Of a stretch of DNA of 46,973 nucleotides, positions 43,764-46,973 are shown piece by piece; positions within the stretch are counted from its first letter, which is position 1, and every line of letters starts with the position of its first letter. The DNA lies in assembly GCF_006494375.1 (NCBI RefSeq), contig NZ_VHIZ01000006.1, positions 1 to 46,973 of the forward strand. Direction: 5' to 3'. Below the pieces are notes generated by a model, which saw nothing but the letters and a program-made list of their open reading frames with translations, was not told the origin of the DNA and did no database searches. The stretch is from Pantoea anthophila (GTDB taxonomy: Bacteria; Pseudomonadota; Gammaproteobacteria; Enterobacterales; Enterobacteriaceae). The translations under genes were made by a program, and so were the position numbers.

Positions 43764-44120
43764 ATGATGTCCTCGATAGCCGGAGTTTTAAAAGTTATGT
43801 CAGGTGGCGGTGACAGCGGCGGCGGCAGTATCGCCTCCCAGATCGCCGCACTGAATAAACAGATTCAGAGCGTGATGAAAAAAGTCAAAGAGCTGGCCGA
43901 CAACCACGATCTTGACGAAGACCAGAAATCTAAAATAGCGCAGATGTACCAGTCGCAGATCACCATGCTGGAAGCGCAGATTGCACAGCTGCAAAAGAAG
44001 CAGGCTGAGCAGGCCGAAAAGGCGCAGCAGAAAAGCGACAGTGTTAACCCGGTCGGTGAAAGCAAGGCGAACGGGATTAACCGCCCGACTGACAAAAATA
44101 ATGTCGATGTCTATATCTAA
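43764..44120 (+). CDS. FlxA-like protein
   Basis: This 118-residue cytoplasmic protein has a Gly/Ser-rich N-terminus ([10 protein letters not shown], similar in style to FlxA). A coiled coil follows at about 22-95 ([17 protein letters not shown] and then [16 protein letters not shown]), and the tail is polar. This fits the FlxA-like family, a late flagellar-regulon product of unknown function. A sigma-28 promoter sits just upstream. GGGAG precedes a double ATG; the second ATG (43767) is equally likely. The 3' end overlaps the convergent yfeR stop. Confidence 0.8.
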   Translation: MMSSIAGVLKVMSGGGDSGGGSIASQIAALNKQIQSVMKKVKELADNHDLDEDQKSKIAQMYQSQITMLEAQIAQLQKKQAEQAEKAQQKSDSVNPVGESKANGINRPTDKNNVDVYI

Positions 44121-45037
44121 AACGCGGGTGTAATGGCCCGCTGTTGCGCCAGCAGCGCCGCCTGCTGGCGCACCTCCTGCCAGATGGCTTCGGCGGCGGG
44201 CGTCAGTGAGCGGTTTTTGCGTTTAATGAGGGTCAGACTTCGATTGATCTCGGGATAAAGCCGCCGCACGGTGAGCGCGCGATCCGCCGGCAGAGGTAAT
44301 GCCAGTGCGGGCAGAATGCTGATACCAATCCCTACCTGCACCATCGGAAACAGCGTGGCAGGATGACCAATCTCCTGCACTACCTCTGCCTGAATATTCT
44401 GCTGCTGCATGGCTGCATCAATCAGTACCCGGCTGCCGGATGCATAATCCTGCAACACCAGCGTGCGCCCATCCAGCATCGACCATTCCGCCCTGTCCAC
44501 CCGCGCCAGCGGATCATCATCCCGGCACAACAGTAAGAAAGGCTCATCCAGAATGGCAATCGTGTCAAAATCGCTGTCGCGCAGCGGCCCGATTACGATG
44601 CCAAAATCGACTTCGGCGTTTCGCACACTTTGCAGCACCCACTGCTGTGCACGGTCGTGCAGTATCACTTTAATGTCGGGGAAGTGCTGCTGGCTGGCCG
44701 CCAGACACTGAGGCATCAGATGCGCGGAAATCGTCTGGCTGGCTGCCACCCGCACGGTGCCGCTGCGCTGTTCGCCAAAACTGCGGATATCCAGCAGCGT
44801 GGTATTAATCTCCTCCAGCAGACGTTCCATGCGGGATGCCAGCTGTTTTCCTGCCTCGGTCAGCATCACCTCGCGCGTGGTGCGATCCAGCAGCCGCACG
44901 CCGGTTTCCGCCTCCAGCTCTTTAATGCTGTGACTCACCGCCGACTGGCTCAGGCCTATCGCCTGCCCCGCCTGACTGAAACCACCGTAATGTGCCACCG
45001 CAATGAAAGTCCGCAATTGCCGCAGGGTATAATTCAT
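44117..45037 (-). CDS. yfeR: LysR-family regulator YfeR
   Basis: This 306-residue LysR-type protein has an N-terminal helix-turn-helix ([25 protein letters not shown], residues about 18-42, given in part) and a two-lobed ligand domain. Long stretches match E. coli Yfe[33 protein letters not shown] and [17 protein letters not shown]. It is divergent from yfeH, as in E. coli, and probably controls it. A likely operator lies between them. Confidence 0.92.
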   Translation of the reverse strand: MNYTLRQLRTFIAVAHYGGFSQAGQAIGLSQSAVSHSIKELEAETGVRLLDRTTREVMLTEAGKQLASRMERLLEEINTTLLDIRSFGEQRSGTVRVAASQTISAHLMPQCLAASQQHFPDIKVILHDRAQQWVLQSVRNAEVDFGIVIGPLRDSDFDTIAILDEPFLLLCRDDDPLARVDRAEWSMLDGRTLVLQDYASGSRVLIDAAMQQQNIQAEVVQEIGHPATLFPMVQVGIGISILPALALPLPADRALTVRRLYPEINRSLTLIKRKNRSLTPAAEAIWQEVRQQAALLAQQRAITPAF

Positions 45038-45050
45038 CGATTACGCTCAT

Positions 45051-45070
45051 AGATTAATGCAATAAATCAA
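45051..45070. promoter_or_regulatory. LysR-type box between yfeR and yfeH
   Basis: AGATTAATGCAATAAATCAA holds the inverted arms GATT and AATC with a T-N11-A core, 14 bases upstream of yfeR and 63 before yfeH. It is the natural site for YfeR. The match is to the general LysR pattern only. Confidence 0.5.
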
Positions 45071-45132
45071 TTTTATTTCTAAAAATGATTCCCGCACAAT
45101 CGGCCTATTGAAAAATTTACCGGATTTTAACA

Positions 45133-46143
45133 ATGGGATTTTTAAAACTTGATCCGATGATGGTTAAGCTCATCATCACTGTGCTGCTGGCCACCTTCCT
45201 GCCTGCCAGAGGGATCTACGTCGATATCTTCAGCTACCTTGCCACCGCGGCTATCGCACTGCTGTTCTTTATGCACGGTGCCAAGCTGTCGCGGGAGAAG
45301 ATCATTGCGGGAAGCAGCCACTGGCAGCTGCATCTCTGGATCATGTTCAGCACCTTTGTGCTCTTTCCGGCGCTGGGCATGCTGCTGGTCTGGTGGCATC
45401 CGGTTGATGTCGGTCCGGAAATTTATACCGGCTTTATCTATCTCTGTATCCTGCCTGCCACCGTGCAGTCCGCCATCGCATTTACCTCGATGGCCGGCGG
45501 TAACGTCGCCGCCGCCGTGTGCAGCGCCTCGGCATCCAGCCTGCTGGGGGTCTTCATCTCCCCGTTGCTGGTGAATGTGGTGATGGATATCCACAGCAGC
45601 GCGCCGACTGACGGTCTGGAGCAGATCGGTAAGATTATGCTGCAACTAATGGTGCCGTTCATACTGGGCCATCTTTCACGCCGCTGGATCGGCGGCTGGG
45701 TTGAAAAGCACCGCAGCCTGATTGGCAAAACTGACCAGACCTCGATTCTGCTGGTGGTCTACAGTGCCTTCAGTGAGGCGGTGGTGAACGGCATCTGGCA
45801 TCGCGTGGGCGTGATTACCCTGCTCTGGATTGTGGCAGGCTCCATTCTGCTGCTGGCCACCGTGCTGATTATCAACCTGCTGGCTTCGCGCCTGTTCCGC
45901 TTTAAACGCGCCGATGAGATTGTGGTGCTGTTTTGTGGATCGAAGAAGAGTCTGGCGAATGGGGTACCGATGGCAAATATCCTGTTCCCGGCCAGTACCG
46001 TGGGGATTATCGTGCTGCCTCTGATGATCTTCCATCAGGTTCAGCTGATGGTCTGTTCGTTCATCGCCGGACGCTACAAGAAGAGCGGTGAGAAAAAGCA
46101 GGCTTCAGAGGTGAAAACCTCCGTGATGGAGTCGCAGAAATAG
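45133..46143 (+). CDS. yfeH: YfeH, bile acid:sodium symporter (BASS) family
   Basis: This 336-residue inner-membrane protein of the BASS/SBF-like group has about ten helices. Segments such as YLATAAIALLFFMHGAKLS, LPATVQSAIAFTSMAGGNVAAAVCSAS and FCGSKKSLANGVPMANI follow the family's crossing-helix motifs. It matches YfeH in sequence and place. Its substrate is not known; sodium-coupled organic-anion transport is the family norm. It is divergent from yfeR, and a hairpin follows the stop. Confidence 0.9.
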   Translation: MGFLKLDPMMVKLIITVLLATFLPARGIYVDIFSYLATAAIALLFFMHGAKLSREKIIAGSSHWQLHLWIMFSTFVLFPALGMLLVWWHPVDVGPEIYTGFIYLCILPATVQSAIAFTSMAGGNVAAAVCSASASSLLGVFISPLLVNVVMDIHSSAPTDGLEQIGKIMLQLMVPFILGHLSRRWIGGWVEKHRSLIGKTDQTSILLVVYSAFSEAVVNGIWHRVGVITLLWIVAGSILLLATVLIINLLASRLFRFKRADEIVVLFCGSKKSLANGVPMANILFPASTVGIIVLPLMIFHQVQLMVCSFIAGRYKKSGEKKQASEVKTSVMESQK

Positions 46144-46149
46144 TCTGCA

Positions 46150-46178
46150 TGGCCCGCCTGTGCGGGCCACGTTATTTC
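46150..46178. terminator. Terminator between convergent yfeH and ypeB
   Basis: TGGCCCGC, CTGT loop, GCGGGCCA, then CGTTATTTCC on the plus strand. The stem is strong and the T tract weak. The ypeB stop overlaps its 3' side. Confidence 0.65.
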
Positions 46179-46390
46179 CGGGTCTGAAGCGGCTTCACCA
46201 GCCCCTCCAGACCTTCGATTTTTATCGTCAGCGTGAGCTGCATCAGGTCACCCAGTTGGCCGGAGGGAAAGTCGCCACTGCGGGCAAACCACAGCAGGTA
46301 GGGTTCAGGCAGATCGATCAGCATCCGCCCTTTATATTTCCCAAACGGCATCGCCGTGTTCGCTATCGCCACCAGCTGATGCTTATCCAT
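46172..46390 (-). CDS. ypeB: YpeB, DUF3820 protein
   Basis: This 72-residue protein begins MDKHQLVAIANTAMPFGKYK and continues GR.LIDLP..YLLWFAR...FP.G.LG.LMQ, which is the E. coli YpeB pattern. Related DUF3820 proteins are seen as a small putative quorum-sensing-regulated or nuclease-related fold, but the function is unknown. ATG 46390 matches the E. coli start; a GTG 3 codons earlier is possible. It starts at the ligA stop and is surely co-transcribed with ligA, as in E. coli. Confidence 0.9.
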   Translation of the reverse strand: MDKHQLVAIANTAMPFGKYKGRMLIDLPEPYLLWFARSGDFPSGQLGDLMQLTLTIKIEGLEGLVKPLQTRK

Positions 46391-46391
46391 C

Positions 46392-46973
<582 letters not shown>

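Overview
This window looks like a chromosomal segment of an Erwiniaceae bacterium, most probably a plant-associated Pantoea. The right half follows the Escherichia coli order ypdK-alaC-ypdA-ypdB-glk ... ypeC-mntH-nupC-two tRNA-Ala-yfeC-gltX-three tRNA-Val-tRNA-Lys-yfeR-yfeH-ypeB-ligA. Into it are set genes typical of Pantoea and Enterobacter relatives, notably ipdC (indole-3-pyruvate decarboxylase, auxin synthesis). The species cannot be fixed from sequence alone.

Region 1 (1-15756, all minus strand) is the start of a type VI secretion (T6SS) operon: tssB-tssC-tssK-tssL-ompA/motB-like-hcp-clpV-vgrG, followed by an A/T-richer effector area. That area holds a Tli3-like immunity gene, a Tle3-like phospholipase effector and a PAAR tip gene. 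Beyond PAAR lie the ruins of a second cassette: a clpV 3' tail, a vgrG with its middle deleted and frame broken, and a second Tli3-like gene (a lipoprotein) that runs off the left edge. This stacked, recombining effector/immunity array is the most interesting part of the window. The rest of the T6SS core (tssA, E, F, G, J, M) is not visible.

Region 2 (15757-27000) is accessory and regulatory. It holds an AraC regulator divergent from an EamA exporter, a YmgB/AriR-type small regulator, yhjX, an SMP-30 lactonase, a 56-residue His/Gly-rich lipoprotein, another small lipoprotein, and an iclR-usp-membrane protein operon divergent from an EmrAB-like efflux pair.

Region 3 (27100-31800) holds the tiny membrane protein ypdK, alaC, a GNAT acetyltransferase and the pyruvate-responsive two-component system ypdA/ypdB. 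The operator known for YpdB, two 10-bp direct repeats 11 bp apart, lies upstream of yhjX about 12 kb away, so sensor, regulator, operator and target transporter are all in this window.

Region 4 (31900-46973) holds glk, ipdC, an aldo/keto reductase, ypeC, mntH with an MntR-type box, nupC, a tRNA-Ala pair, a formate/nitrite-family channel, a YfeC-like regulator, gltX, the tRNA-Val/tRNA-Lys operon, a FlxA-like gene with a perfect sigma-28 -10 box, yfeR/yfeH, ypeB and the 3' part of ligA.
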